64,000 bases of DNA. Origin: MPNP01 sp965215545 (GTDB lineage: Bacteria > Pseudomonadota > Alphaproteobacteria > Rhodobacterales > Rhodobacteraceae). The notes beneath the pieces are model-generated. The model made no database searches. It worked only from the letters and a program-made list of their open reading frames with translations, and was not told where the DNA came from. Made by a program: the position numbers and the translations under genes. The stretch lies in assembly GCA_965215545.1 (NCBI GenBank), contig OZ244066.1, positions 3,070,201 through 3,134,200 on the forward strand, given 5' to 3'. Numbering within the stretch: the first letter of the stretch is position 1; each line of letters starts with the position of its first letter. Below, in pieces: positions 1 through 8,144 of this stretch.

Positions 1-393
1 GGGGCGCTGGAGGGCGGACTCAAGTCCTGCGAGGAGGGTTTGGACCGGCACACCATTGAAGTCATGGCCCAGCTGCTTGAACTCCACCCCGTCCTTGCCC
101 TGTCCTGCCGGGGGCAGACCATGGGCACTGGCCAGCTGGGCATCCATGTCAGCATTCCACGGGCGGAGACGAATCTCGCTGTCGCGATCGATGCCGAACG
201 CAGCGAGCATGTCGATGACGGGTTCATCGGTCAGGCCCGTGCCTTCCGGGATGATATCAAGGCTGTTGTTGTCAGAGCGGACAAGGGATTCGGCACTGGC
301 CAGGGATGCGAGGGCCACCACCAGAAATGTCACGCAGGACGCCAAGGACAACGATGCCGGTGACGGCCAAACCGCCGGGTGTGTTCTCGCCAT
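1..393 (-). CDS. Exported protein of unknown function, partial (C-terminus outside the window)
   Basis: The reading frame runs leftward off the window edge without a stop, so only the first 131 codons are seen. The ATG is followed by a typical Sec signal peptide: a short polar start, a hydrophobic stretch containing VTFLVVALASL and a likely cleavage site after ASA. The mature part begins SLVRSDNNSLDIIPEG and is acidic, with a DEPVIDMLAAFGID segment. I do not recognise a family. The third codon position is GC-rich, as in neighbouring real genes. It reads in the same direction as the glycyl-tRNA synthetase operon but is separated from it by about 230 bases, so it probably has its own promoter. 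Confidence 0.7.
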   Translation of the reverse strand, partial: MARTHPAVWPSPASLSLASCVTFLVVALASLASAESLVRSDNNSLDIIPEGTGLTDEPVIDMLAAFGIDRDSEIRLRPWNADMDAQLASAHGLPPAGQGKDGVEFKQLGHDFNGVPVQTLLAGLESALQRP

Positions 394-620
394 GGTATGA
401 TGCCCCCAACATGTCCCGTTGTGCCAGCCGGTCTCGGGTTGACACAACACTTCCATTGCCCCCGCAGGGGCCGGTACACAATTCACCGGGTCTTGTCAAA
501 CTTTTGCCTCCATCATTTTATTATCCAATTGATCCTCAAAATGTTTCATGAGTCATGCCTCGCGGAAGTCGGTCAGCGGCGAGCCGGGATCCAGGGCCGG
601 TCAGGCCATCGGGGCTGGCG

Positions 621-3125
621 TCAGGCGGCCGATGATGCCCCTGTCGGGCGGCAGCCGTGGCGGAGCACGCACTGGGCGGCAGCGAGGCGGGCAATGGGAA
701 CGTTGAAGGGTGAACAGGAGACATGGACAAAACCCCATTCACGACAGTACTGGATCGTTGCGCTGTCAGCAGAATGCTCGCCACAAATTGAGAGGGCGAT
801 GGCCGGATTGGCCCGGGTGCTGCGTTCGGACGCAATCGACACCAGTTCACCGACCCCCTCCCGGTCAAGTGTAGTGAAGGGGTCGAGCGTATAGACATCG
901 GCCTTGATGTATTCATCAATGATACGGGCCGCGTCATCACGGCTGATCCCGTAGGTCAATTGGGTCAGGTCATTGGTGCCAAAACTCAGGAAGGCGGACT
1001 CGGTGGCCAGATCGCCGGCAAGAAGGGCAGCCCGCGGGGTCTCGACCATCACGCCGAGTTTGTAGGTCAAGGCAAGGCCGGAGTGTTCGCGGACCTGTTC
1101 GGCCACAGTCTCGACGAGCGATCGGATGATCACCACCTCGCGCCGGGCCGAGACCAGCGGAATCATGATCTCGGGATCGACGGCAATGGCATCCCGGGTG
1201 GCGGCAACCTGGGCTTCGAAAATCGCTCGTGCCTGCATGGTGTAGATTTCCGGTGCGATGATCCCGAGCCGGACGCCACGGAGGCCCAGCATCGGGTTGA
1301 ACTCCCGCAACTCCTCGATTCGCGCATGGATGGTTGCCACCGGGATGTCGAGAGCACTGGCCAGTTCCGCCACTTCATCCCCGTCCCCGGGGAGGAATTC
1401 ATGCAATGGTGGGTCAAACAGCCGGATACAGATCGGTCGGCCGTCCAGGCATTGGAACAAACCGGCAAAATCACTGCGTTGCACCTCCTGGAGTTCATGC
1501 AGGATGTCGGCACGCTGGTGGGCGGCAGGCGTGAAGATCATCCGGCGCATGACATTCAAACGGTCATCGGCATAAAACATGTGCTCGGTCCGGCACAGCC
1601 CGATCCCGGCAGCCCCGGAGGCCATGGCGTGGACAGCCTCTTCGCATGAATCCGCATTGGCGCGGACCTCGATGTCCCGATACTCATCGGCCCAGGCCAG
1701 GAAGCGATCAAACGCGGCACCGGTCTCCGGCTTGCTCAGGGGGACGGCACCGTTGATGACGGTGCCACGTGTTCCATCAACGGTCACGGTATCCCCTTCC
1801 TGCAGCACAAGGCCGTCGCGGAAGACAAGAACCCGGTTTTCGGCATCGAAGGTCAGATCCATGGCACCCGCAACACAAGGGACCCCGAGGCTGCGGGCAA
1901 TCACGGCGGCATGGCTGGTCATGCCGCCACGACCCGTGACCACACCGTTGGCCACATGCATCGCCCGGACATCTTCCGGACCGGTCTCGATACGAAAGAG
2001 GATGCATTTGGTGCCCTTGGCGGCCAGCGTCAGTGCCGTGGCTGAGGTGAAGGCGATCTGGCCGACCGCCGCCCCGGGGCTGGCATCGATCCCCCGGGTG
2101 AGGATGGTTTCCTTGCCCGTGGGCCGGGCCGAGGCGTGCAGGAGACCTGTCAGCCGATCCGGCTCGATGCGCAGGAGCGCATCGGCCTTGCTGACGATTC
2201 CGTCCTCAACCAGCTGCACTGCAAACCGGATCTCCTCGGCGATTGACCGCACCACAGGACGAGCTTCGAGCAGCACTGCCCCGGCGGCCTGGACAACGAA
2301 ATCAATGTGATGGTTTTCCGCATCATGACGCCGCAGCGACTCATGCCAGGAGGCAAGTGTTGCTGCATGCTGCTCAGTCACTGGCGATGGATCCGGAATC
2401 GCGCCATGCACAGCCATCCGGACATCATGTCGATGGGTGATGGTGTGGCGAGGGGCACCGTCCCCGTCCCGGGACCAGGATGACCGGTAGACTGGCAGTT
2501 CATGGCGACAACCCGGCCCACCCATATGCTGGAGCACCAGGGCGAAGCCGGCCGTGGCGGGGGCTCCGTGGGCCTCGCGCAGCAGATGGGCAGACTCATC
2601 ATTCCATGCTGCAGAAAGGGCCCGGATGATGGCCGCCAGCTGGTGGGTGATGGATTGTGGAAACGATATGCCGGTTGCCACCTCATAGCGGTGCAGCGTC
2701 CATTTGAGAGCCGCTTGAGGTTCCGGGTCGGGGGCGGCAAGATCATCGGGGTCCATGCCGTCCACGAGGGCGGCATAGGAGACCACGAAGTCGCAGTAGA
2801 GGGCGGCGGTGGCCGCCGGGTCCAGGCCATGGGCGAGCGTACGAGCCATGGTGTCAGACATGCCGATGGCCAGTACGGTTGGTACCGTGCCCCATTCCTG
2901 CCGGGGAATGCTTGGCCGCAGGACCAGCAGACGGTCGGGTCCCAACCGGGCCAGGGCCGCTGCAAGGATCGATGTCCGGCCAGCAACGACCTGCTCGACA
3001 TCCTGCACCGAGAGTGCCACCGACGGCGGGATCGGAATGCGGAGTTTGTGGATCCGGGCCAACCTGCAAGCCCGGTCCCCATAAGTATCCAGGGTCAATG
3101 CAGCGGCGGTGTCAATGGGCTGCAC
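621..3125 (-). CDS. ppdK: Pyruvate phosphate dikinase-like protein with degenerate ATP-binding domain
   Basis: Normal PPDK interconverts pyruvate, ATP and phosphate with PEP, AMP and pyrophosphate. The central phosphohistidine domain is intact (GGMTSHAAVIARS, His405), as is the C-terminal PEP/pyruvate barrel (EVRANADS, GLCRTEHMF, IRLFDPPLHEFLP, SICGEHSAD). The first 340 residues are strongly diverged: the GGKGANL loop and the RSG...MPGMMDT motif of the ATP-grasp domain cannot be found, and the usual IEFTIE/LQTR end of that domain reads IDFVVQ and LLEARP. At 834 residues it is about 40-50 shorter than typical PPDK. The start is a GTG preceded by GAGGA and overlapping the end of glyS by 14 bases, so the genes are co-transcribed. 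Whether it keeps any dikinase activity is doubtful. Confidence 0.85.
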   Translation of the reverse strand: MQPIDTAAALTLDTYGDRACRLARIHKLRIPIPPSVALSVQDVEQVVAGRTSILAAALARLGPDRLLVLRPSIPRQEWGTVPTVLAIGMSDTMARTLAHGLDPAATAALYCDFVVSYAALVDGMDPDDLAAPDPEPQAALKWTLHRYEVATGISFPQSITHQLAAIIRALSAAWNDESAHLLREAHGAPATAGFALVLQHMGGPGCRHELPVYRSSWSRDGDGAPRHTITHRHDVRMAVHGAIPDPSPVTEQHAATLASWHESLRRHDAENHHIDFVVQAAGAVLLEARPVVRSIAEEIRFAVQLVEDGIVSKADALLRIEPDRLTGLLHASARPTGKETILTRGIDASPGAAVGQIAFTSATALTLAAKGTKCILFRIETGPEDVRAMHVANGVVTGRGGMTSHAAVIARSLGVPCVAGAMDLTFDAENRVLVFRDGLVLQEGDTVTVDGTRGTVINGAVPLSKPETGAAFDRFLAWADEYRDIEVRANADSCEEAVHAMASGAAGIGLCRTEHMFYADDRLNVMRRMIFTPAAHQRADILHELQEVQRSDFAGLFQCLDGRPICIRLFDPPLHEFLPGDGDEVAELASALDIPVATIHARIEELREFNPMLGLRGVRLGIIAPEIYTMQARAIFEAQVAATRDAIAVDPEIMIPLVSARREVVIIRSLVETVAEQVREHSGLALTYKLGVMVETPRAALLAGDLATESAFLSFGTNDLTQLTYGISRDDAARIIDEYIKADVYTLDPFTTLDREGVGELVSIASERSTRANPAIALSICGEHSADSATIQYCREWGFVHVSCSPFNVPIARLAAAQCVLRHGCRPTGASSAA

Positions 3126-5226
3126 GGGGGTCTCGGTCCTCGATCTCGAGCCGGCTGAGGTCGGCAATGCCCCGCGGGATCTGCTCGATACTGGCGAGCA
3201 GGGCATGCCGGTTGGTACGGAGATCAGGGTCTTCGGCATTGACCAGAACTGCATCGAAGAAGGCATCAAGTGTCGGGCGCAGCGCGGCCATCATCAGCAG
3301 GACAGTCTCGATCCTGTCATCAGCAAGCAGAGTCTTCCGCCTGGCACCCAGGGCAGAGATCTGCTGCCAGAGTGTTTTTTCCTCGGGCGACGTCAGCAGA
3401 TCGGGCTTGACCCCGATCCTGGCATCCGCACCTGCCGCCAGCCGATGCACGCGTCTGTGGACATGCAGAAGGTCGATACCGGCATCCGTTGCCAGGACAG
3501 ACGTGATGGCCTCAACGGCTTTCAGGGCTGTGTTGAAGCGGGTTGGCGATTCCTTGAGGCAGGCCTGAACAACAGACGGGCGGGCACCGTTGGCCACGGC
3601 AAGGGCATGGCAGCGGTCCGCCAGAAAACCAAGGAGCGAATTGATGAACAGCTCGGGTCCGTCGGGATCAATGGCAGTCAGGCATATCCCCTGGACCTCA
3701 TGGGCAGCCAGTGTGGTCTGGATCAGTGCGGCGAGATCCATGTCAAGCCTGGAGTCAAGGAGGATGCGGACCAGGCCGATCGCGGCGCGGCGCAGGGCCA
3801 GGGGATCCTTTGAACCGCTGACCCGTTCCCCGGCACCAAACATGCCGACAAGGTGATTGATGCGGTCCGCCATCCCGACAATCCGGGCCAGCGGATTGGC
3901 GGGGAGACGGCCGTCTGATCCAATCGGTTGGTAGTGCTCGGCGATGGCGTCAGCAACCGTCCCGGGCAACGCGGCATCGCGGGCGAACTGACCACCCATG
4001 ACTCCCTGGAGATCCGGGAACTCCATCACGATCTCCGAAACAAGATCGGCCTTGCAATAGCGGGTCGCCAAGGCAACATCGGCGGCGGCAACATCGAAGT
4101 GTGATGCCAGGGCAGCGGCAATTGTCATGATGCGATCCGTCCGCTGGCGTTGGGTGCCGACCTGTCGGTGGTAGATCGTCTGCTCAAGGCGCTCAAGGAA
4201 GCCATCAAGCCCCTTTTCCTGACAGGCGCGGCGGTCATTGGCAAACGTGAATGCCGCATCGGCCAGACGGGCGTTCAGGACCCGCTGGTTCCCGGCCAGG
4301 ATCACGCCCCCCGAATCCACATTGCGGTTGGCCACCGCCAGAAAATGACTGATGGCACGACTGCCTGGCCGGGTGGCGGCAAGATAGCGCTGATGGGTGC
4401 GCATGGCACTGCGGATGATGGGGGGTGGCAGCGCAAGATGGGCCGGATCAATCGGACCGATCATCACCCCCGGCCATTCGACCAGGCCGGTGATCTCATC
4501 GAACAACTCCTCGTCCATGATGAGTTCAAGGCCCTCTCGCGCTGTGCAGGCCAGGGCGCTGTCGATGATGGCCTGCCGCCGCTCGTCCTGGTCAACGAGC
4601 ACTGAACGTTCGCGCAGACATTCACGGTAGGCATCGGGAGACTCGATGATGGAAGGTTCCGGGTCGAGGATGCCATGGCCCCGTGTGGCCGTGGATGCCT
4701 TCAATCCGGCAAATTCAACCGGCAGCCTGACTGTGTGGCCGGCGCGGGAATACAGACACAGAATCGAGATCAGGGGCCGGACCCATTGATCAGAGCCGCT
4801 GCCCCACCGCATTGATTTGGGCCAGGTCAGGGCTTCAATGGCACCAGTGATGACATCCGGCAGAATCTCAAGGGTCGGCACGCCGGGAACATGCGTGATG
4901 CTGAAGAGATACTCGGTGCCCTTGACCGTCCTGATCTCAAGTTCATCGCGACGCTTGCCGGTCGAGCGCATGAATCCCTCAAGGGCCTGCGGTGGCGCGG
5001 AAGCCTTGGGGCCTCGGCGCTCATGGGTTCTCGGGGGTGTGGACTCGGCGACCCGGTCGATGAGGACTGCCAGACGTCGGGGCGTGCTGTAGGCCTTGAA
5101 TCCCCTGGTCTCGATCTTTTCCTGCCTGAACCCGCTCTGGAGCCGTGCAACCAGCTGCTCCCGGGCACCGGCCTGCAGGCGGGCCGGGATTTCCTCGCTC
5201 AGCAGCTCAAGGAGGATCATTGCCAT
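3112..5226 (-). CDS. glyS: Glycyl-tRNA synthetase beta subunit
   Basis: The product is the beta subunit of the bacterial heterotetrameric (alpha2beta2) glycyl-tRNA synthetase, which charges tRNA-Gly in the cytoplasm; beta contributes tRNA recognition. The 704-residue length is normal for the family. The N-terminus ILLELLSEEIPARLQ is the family hallmark, followed by YSTPRRLAVLI and, in the middle, the HD-like stretch typical of GlyS (FPDLQGVMGGQFARD). The C-terminal half carries the anticodon-binding-like helical domain ending near NRHALLASI. It lies 33 bases downstream of glyQ and overlaps the following ppdK-like start, forming one leftward operon. Confidence 0.97.
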   Translation of the reverse strand: MAMILLELLSEEIPARLQAGAREQLVARLQSGFRQEKIETRGFKAYSTPRRLAVLIDRVAESTPPRTHERRGPKASAPPQALEGFMRSTGKRRDELEIRTVKGTEYLFSITHVPGVPTLEILPDVITGAIEALTWPKSMRWGSGSDQWVRPLISILCLYSRAGHTVRLPVEFAGLKASTATRGHGILDPEPSIIESPDAYRECLRERSVLVDQDERRQAIIDSALACTAREGLELIMDEELFDEITGLVEWPGVMIGPIDPAHLALPPPIIRSAMRTHQRYLAATRPGSRAISHFLAVANRNVDSGGVILAGNQRVLNARLADAAFTFANDRRACQEKGLDGFLERLEQTIYHRQVGTQRQRTDRIMTIAAALASHFDVAAADVALATRYCKADLVSEIVMEFPDLQGVMGGQFARDAALPGTVADAIAEHYQPIGSDGRLPANPLARIVGMADRINHLVGMFGAGERVSGSKDPLALRRAAIGLVRILLDSRLDMDLAALIQTTLAAHEVQGICLTAIDPDGPELFINSLLGFLADRCHALAVANGARPSVVQACLKESPTRFNTALKAVEAITSVLATDAGIDLLHVHRRVHRLAAGADARIGVKPDLLTSPEEKTLWQQISALGARRKTLLADDRIETVLLMMAALRPTLDAFFDAVLVNAEDPDLRTNRHALLASIEQIPRGIADLSRLEIEDRDPRAAH

Positions 5227-5259
5227 GGCAGGGCCCGATGGCTGGCGGGAATGGGGGGA

Positions 5260-6186
5260 TCAGCCCTTGGCATCGGCACATCCTCCATCAGGCGTCCGGA
5301 GATAGGCATCCCCGCATTGACGGGCCAGGGTGCGGACCCGGCCGATCAACTCCTGACGCTCGGTGGGGGAAATTGCCCGCCGGGCATCGAGCAGATTGAA
5401 AAGGTGCGAGGCCTTGATGCACTGGTCATAGGCCGGGTAGACAAGCCCGGCCTGCGGGGCGGGTGCAGTCTGGCCGGCCAGGAGAATGTCCTGGCAGGCC
5501 CGCTCGGCATCGGCGAAATGCCGCCAGACCATGTCCGTATCGCAGACCGCATAATTCCACTGCGAGAACTCGCTTTCCGCTTGACGGTACGCATCGCCAT
5601 AGGTCACCGGGTGGTCTGCATCGGGAGCATTGTAGGGCAGGTCCATCACATGATCCTGGTTGAGAATGAACATGGCCAGCCGTTCAAGGCCGTAGGTCAA
5701 CTCACCGGAGACCGGATGGCAAGTCTGGCTGCAGACCTGCTGGAAGTAGGTAAACTGCGAGATTTCCATACCATCAATCCAGACTTCCCAGCCGAGGCCC
5801 GTGGCACCAAGTGTCGGGCTCTCCCAGTCATCCTCGACAAACCGGAGGTCATGGACATCGAGGTCGACACCAATGGCCCGCAGTGAGTCGATATAGAGCT
5901 TCTGCAGATCGGGTGCCGAGGGTTTGGAGAGAACCTGAAACTGGAAATACTGCTGCAGCCGGTTGGGATTTTCACCAAAACGCCCATCGGTCGGACGGCG
6001 ACAGCACTGGACATGGGCTGCCATCCAGGGTCGGGGGCCGAGGGCCCGCAGCGTTGTGGCCGGATGGAAGGTCCCGGCCCCCACTTCCATGTCATAGGAT
6101 TGCAGAAGGACATAGCCTGCATCCGCCCAGTAGGACTGCAGGCGCATGATGATGTCCTGAAAACATGAAGGTGCGGTTCTGGACAT
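5260..6186 (-). CDS. glyQ: Glycyl-tRNA synthetase alpha subunit
   Basis: This is the catalytic alpha subunit that activates glycine with ATP and forms the class II synthetase together with GlyS. Conserved stretches are SYWADAGYVLLQSYDMEVGAGT at the N-terminus (residues about 13-34), RRPTDGRFGENPNRLQ, LRFVEDDWESPTLGA and GWEVWIDGMEISQFTYFQQ. The usual GG(L)xCKPVSGE motif reads CSQTCHPVSGE here, a mild deviation. Two ATGs nine bases apart (6195 and 6186) are equally possible starts; neither has a clear ribosome site. Starting at 6186 gives 308 residues and places the conserved FQD motif close to the N-terminus, as in relatives. Confidence 0.95.
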   Translation of the reverse strand: MSRTAPSCFQDIIMRLQSYWADAGYVLLQSYDMEVGAGTFHPATTLRALGPRPWMAAHVQCCRRPTDGRFGENPNRLQQYFQFQVLSKPSAPDLQKLYIDSLRAIGVDLDVHDLRFVEDDWESPTLGATGLGWEVWIDGMEISQFTYFQQVCSQTCHPVSGELTYGLERLAMFILNQDHVMDLPYNAPDADHPVTYGDAYRQAESEFSQWNYAVCDTDMVWRHFADAERACQDILLAGQTAPAPQAGLVYPAYDQCIKASHLFNLLDARRAISPTERQELIGRVRTLARQCGDAYLRTPDGGCADAKG

Positions 6187-6220
6187 GCCCAACATATGAT
6201 GGTGAATCAGTTTGAATCTC

Positions 6221-6769
6221 TTATCGTGGCATGAACGGAATGGCCTCGCCTTTGCAAGCTTCGGCATTCACGCGGAGATATTCGTCAATGAAGACATCGG
6301 TGCTTTCGGCCACGGCAGACAGGATGCAAGCGGCATCTTGGCCATATGTTCCCGTCAAACTACTGCACCAAGATGCAACAATTCCAAATCCCCCATTTTG
6401 CAATGCGTAATCGTAGCCACCAAACAAAGTTTCATCGTCAAGGATCCATTGGTGATCGAGTGGGCGTTTCCTGAATTCAAAACCGACACGAAACCTTCTG
6501 CCTACGACATGTGCTCCAACAAACAAATGGTTTTCGGATTCTTCTGTATAGATCCGTGCGCCACGAAGCCGGCTGCGCACTGTCGTTGCAACCTGATCTT
6601 TGGTCAGTCCGTTATCAGCAGCGTCGCCCTCCACCGCAACAAATAACTCTATCGGCTTGCATGCATTCCGCAATGCAAAAATTCCTCGGCTGTTCACTTC
6701 TTCCGTCCATACTGGCAACCCTGCCAGCAAGGCAGCAACAAACACGCAGATGGCGGCACGAAAGTTCAT
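6221..6769 (-). CDS. Exported protein of unknown function, 182 residues
   Basis: The N-terminus MNFRAAICVFVAALLAGLPVW is a clear signal peptide. The mature protein contains four cysteines at NACKP, WCSSL, AACIL and EACKG, which could form two disulfides in the periplasm. A central stretch (QVATTVRSRLRGARIYTEES followed by VVGRRFRVGFEF) resembles the alternating strand pattern of small beta-rich periplasmic domains. I cannot assign a family. Base composition is visibly lower in GC than the downstream glyQ, and the gene ends 34 bases before glyQ in the same direction. It may be recently acquired or simply weakly expressed; nothing in the sequence says what it binds. Confidence 0.75.
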   Translation of the reverse strand: MNFRAAICVFVAALLAGLPVWTEEVNSRGIFALRNACKPIELFVAVEGDAADNGLTKDQVATTVRSRLRGARIYTEESENHLFVGAHVVGRRFRVGFEFRKRPLDHQWILDDETLFGGYDYALQNGGFGIVASWCSSLTGTYGQDAACILSAVAESTDVFIDEYLRVNAEACKGEAIPFMPR

Positions 6770-6813
6770 GGGTCAATGTCTGCAGAATTAAACAAATCCT
6801 GCGATGCATCGAC

Positions 6814-7101
6814 TTATACGTTTTCTGTGGCGATATTCAATGAAAGCAATGCCCGTGCTTTCCGCTTACCGATGTGCAGGCGGTTGTCCAAATCCTGCAC
6901 AAGTTCATCCAAGTGCTCCATCCAATAGTCGGAAAACTCCAAAATGGTTATTCCAACTAGGTCTTGGGTATCCGGAGAATATCTCCACAAAACTCCCGGC
7001 AAAGTCTCTTCGGCGATACCTGGCTTGCCCGGCTGCAGGGTCAGATAAAGAACATCGCCCTTATCGTCATACATTTTTTGGGCTTCAAGGACTGACATCA
7101 T
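6814..7101 (-). CDS. DUF2283 family small protein
   Basis: The sequence MYDDKGDVLYLTLQPG followed by an acidic linker, ETLPGVLWRYSPDTQDLVGITILEFSDYW is the standard DUF2283 pattern (D-x-x-x-D-V-L-Y-L ... GvlwRyd ... lvGiTIldf). These are short cytoplasmic proteins of unknown function, commonly found next to other small genes in mobile or toxin-antitoxin-like settings. Here it is the last of three leftward genes and its start overlaps the end of the preceding gene by 17 bases, so the pair is translationally coupled. Two adjacent ATGs (7101, 7098) are both possible starts. Confidence 0.8.
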   Translation of the reverse strand: MMSVLEAQKMYDDKGDVLYLTLQPGKPGIAEETLPGVLWRYSPDTQDLVGITILEFSDYWMEHLDELVQDLDNRLHIGKRKARALLSLNIATENV

Positions 7102-7423
7102 TTGAATCCCACACAAGACGCCATTTGATTTCTTGGGTTGAGGGATAAGCAGTTGACACAACAGCAGTTGTCTCGCTTATGCGCTTTGTTGCGACACGCA
7201 AGTGTTTTCGTTCATTCCTATAGATCGCCCTCTTTACGAACATATTGGTGTCTGGCTTGTTTCCCTCATAAACTTGGTCCGGACTGCCAAGAGTCAACAC
7301 AATATTGGCTTCAACCGGTTCGGGAAGTTCAGGGTGCTTTTCTCGAATAATATTCACTGTTCTTGAAGCAAGACGCACACTGTCGAGATACGGATAGGCC
7401 GTTGTGATGTCCTGCTCTGCCAT
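7085..7423 (-). CDS. Small protein of unknown function, partner of DUF2283
   Basis: The 112-residue protein contains NIIREKHPELPEPVEANIVLTLGSPDQVYEG, then RAIYRNERKHLRVATKRI and TAVVSTAYPSTQEIKW. The order (helix with HPE, 'a PDQVYEG' turn, a basic strand ending in V-x-x-K, then VVSTAYP) resembles the small single-domain proteins that accompany DUF2283 genes and are related to toxin-like nuclease folds. This resemblance is from memory of the pattern, not a search. The start is chosen at MAEQDITTAYPYL because it follows the stop of the DUF3467 gene by seven bases. A toxin/antitoxin-like pairing with the DUF2283 protein is possible but unproven. Confidence 0.65.
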   Translation of the reverse strand: MAEQDITTAYPYLDSVRLASRTVNIIREKHPELPEPVEANIVLTLGSPDQVYEGNKPDTNMFVKRAIYRNERKHLRVATKRISETTAVVSTAYPSTQEIKWRLVWDSNDVSP

Positions 7424-7430
7424 TGCAGAG

Positions 7431-7733
7431 CTATTCCGATTGATCCAACTGACGCGTGTAAGGTGTCTCAATTTCACCAAACTTATCTTCGTGCTTCTGC
7501 AGCTCTCTTTCAAGAAGTCTGCAGAGGTCTTTGGCCGCATGAAGGCCTAAAGATACAACGCACTGTGGTAATGTGGTTTGTGACTTTTGCTCCTGACCAT
7601 CTTCAGCCATTGCAGCGGGCATGATGTCCATGAAAATAATCTTGACATCAACGCCACTATAAGCAGCACTGATAATAGGCGCGTAATAAACAGGCACCGC
7701 AATATTGGTTTGATGACTGTCTTGATCTGCCAT
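7431..7733 (-). CDS. DUF3467 family small protein
   Basis: The protein reads PVYYAPIISAAYSGVDVKIIFMDIMP near the N-terminus and LGLHAAKDLCRLLERELQKHEDKFGEIETP at the C-terminus. This matches the DUF3467 layout, in which an N-terminal VYYaN strand and a C-terminal 'hAk.L...L...i..YE..fG.I' helix flank a variable centre. Function is unknown. It is the first gene of a compact leftward trio with the unknown protein and the DUF2283 protein. Its ribosome-binding site is a run of eight Gs, described separately. Confidence 0.8.
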   Translation of the reverse strand: MADQDSHQTNIAVPVYYAPIISAAYSGVDVKIIFMDIMPAAMAEDGQEQKSQTTLPQCVVSLGLHAAKDLCRLLERELQKHEDKFGEIETPYTRQLDQSE

Positions 7734-7740
7734 GGTTCTG

Positions 7741-7748
7741 CCCCCCCC
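7741..7748 (-). promoter_or_regulatory. G8 homopolymer serving as ribosome-binding site
   Basis: On the minus strand a run of eight Gs lies seven bases before the ATG of the DUF3467 gene, exactly where a Shine-Dalgarno sequence should be, and no other purine-rich site is present. An ATG immediately 5' of the run is out of frame with the gene at length 8 and would become in frame at length 9. Length changes in such a tract could therefore alter spacing or add an N-terminal extension. Confidence 0.5.
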
Positions 7749-8144
7749 ATCGTAGCAAAATCACTTCATTGTAATAACTGTACTTTTGCCCTGTCAAGGC
7801 AAACTGGCCAATCCCGCTGCCGCCAGGGCCCATTTTTCCCAATTCCCACCCGTATGGCGTGCAGGGGTGCGCCGCACAGCCGAACCGAACACTCTTGATC
7901 GTGCCACCATCTGCCGGGCAAGCGCAGCCAGAGACACCGGCTCCGCGGCGGACTCCCACCTGGCCAGCCAACCGGAACACGGTTTTGACGGACCCATCAA
8001 TCAGGGGGTGAATTATCATGCAAATCGGTATATTCAACACTGATTCTGCCAAAGCAGAGACATCAGGCGAAATTGGCTTGGCCAGCCGTGGGCCCGGAAC
8101 TGTCCGGCAGGGGCAAGGCAGGTACAAGCGAGGGGAGACAGCCC
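7749..8144. other. Intergenic region between divergent units, no gene seen
   Basis: About 400 bases separate the leftward DUF3467 trio from the rightward exported-protein gene and must hold both promoters. The middle (about 7790-8000) has high GC, and short open frames on both strands there show no family signal. The right end contains the ribosome site AGGGGAGA before the next gene. I could not pick a convincing -35/-10 pair. Confidence 0.5.
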
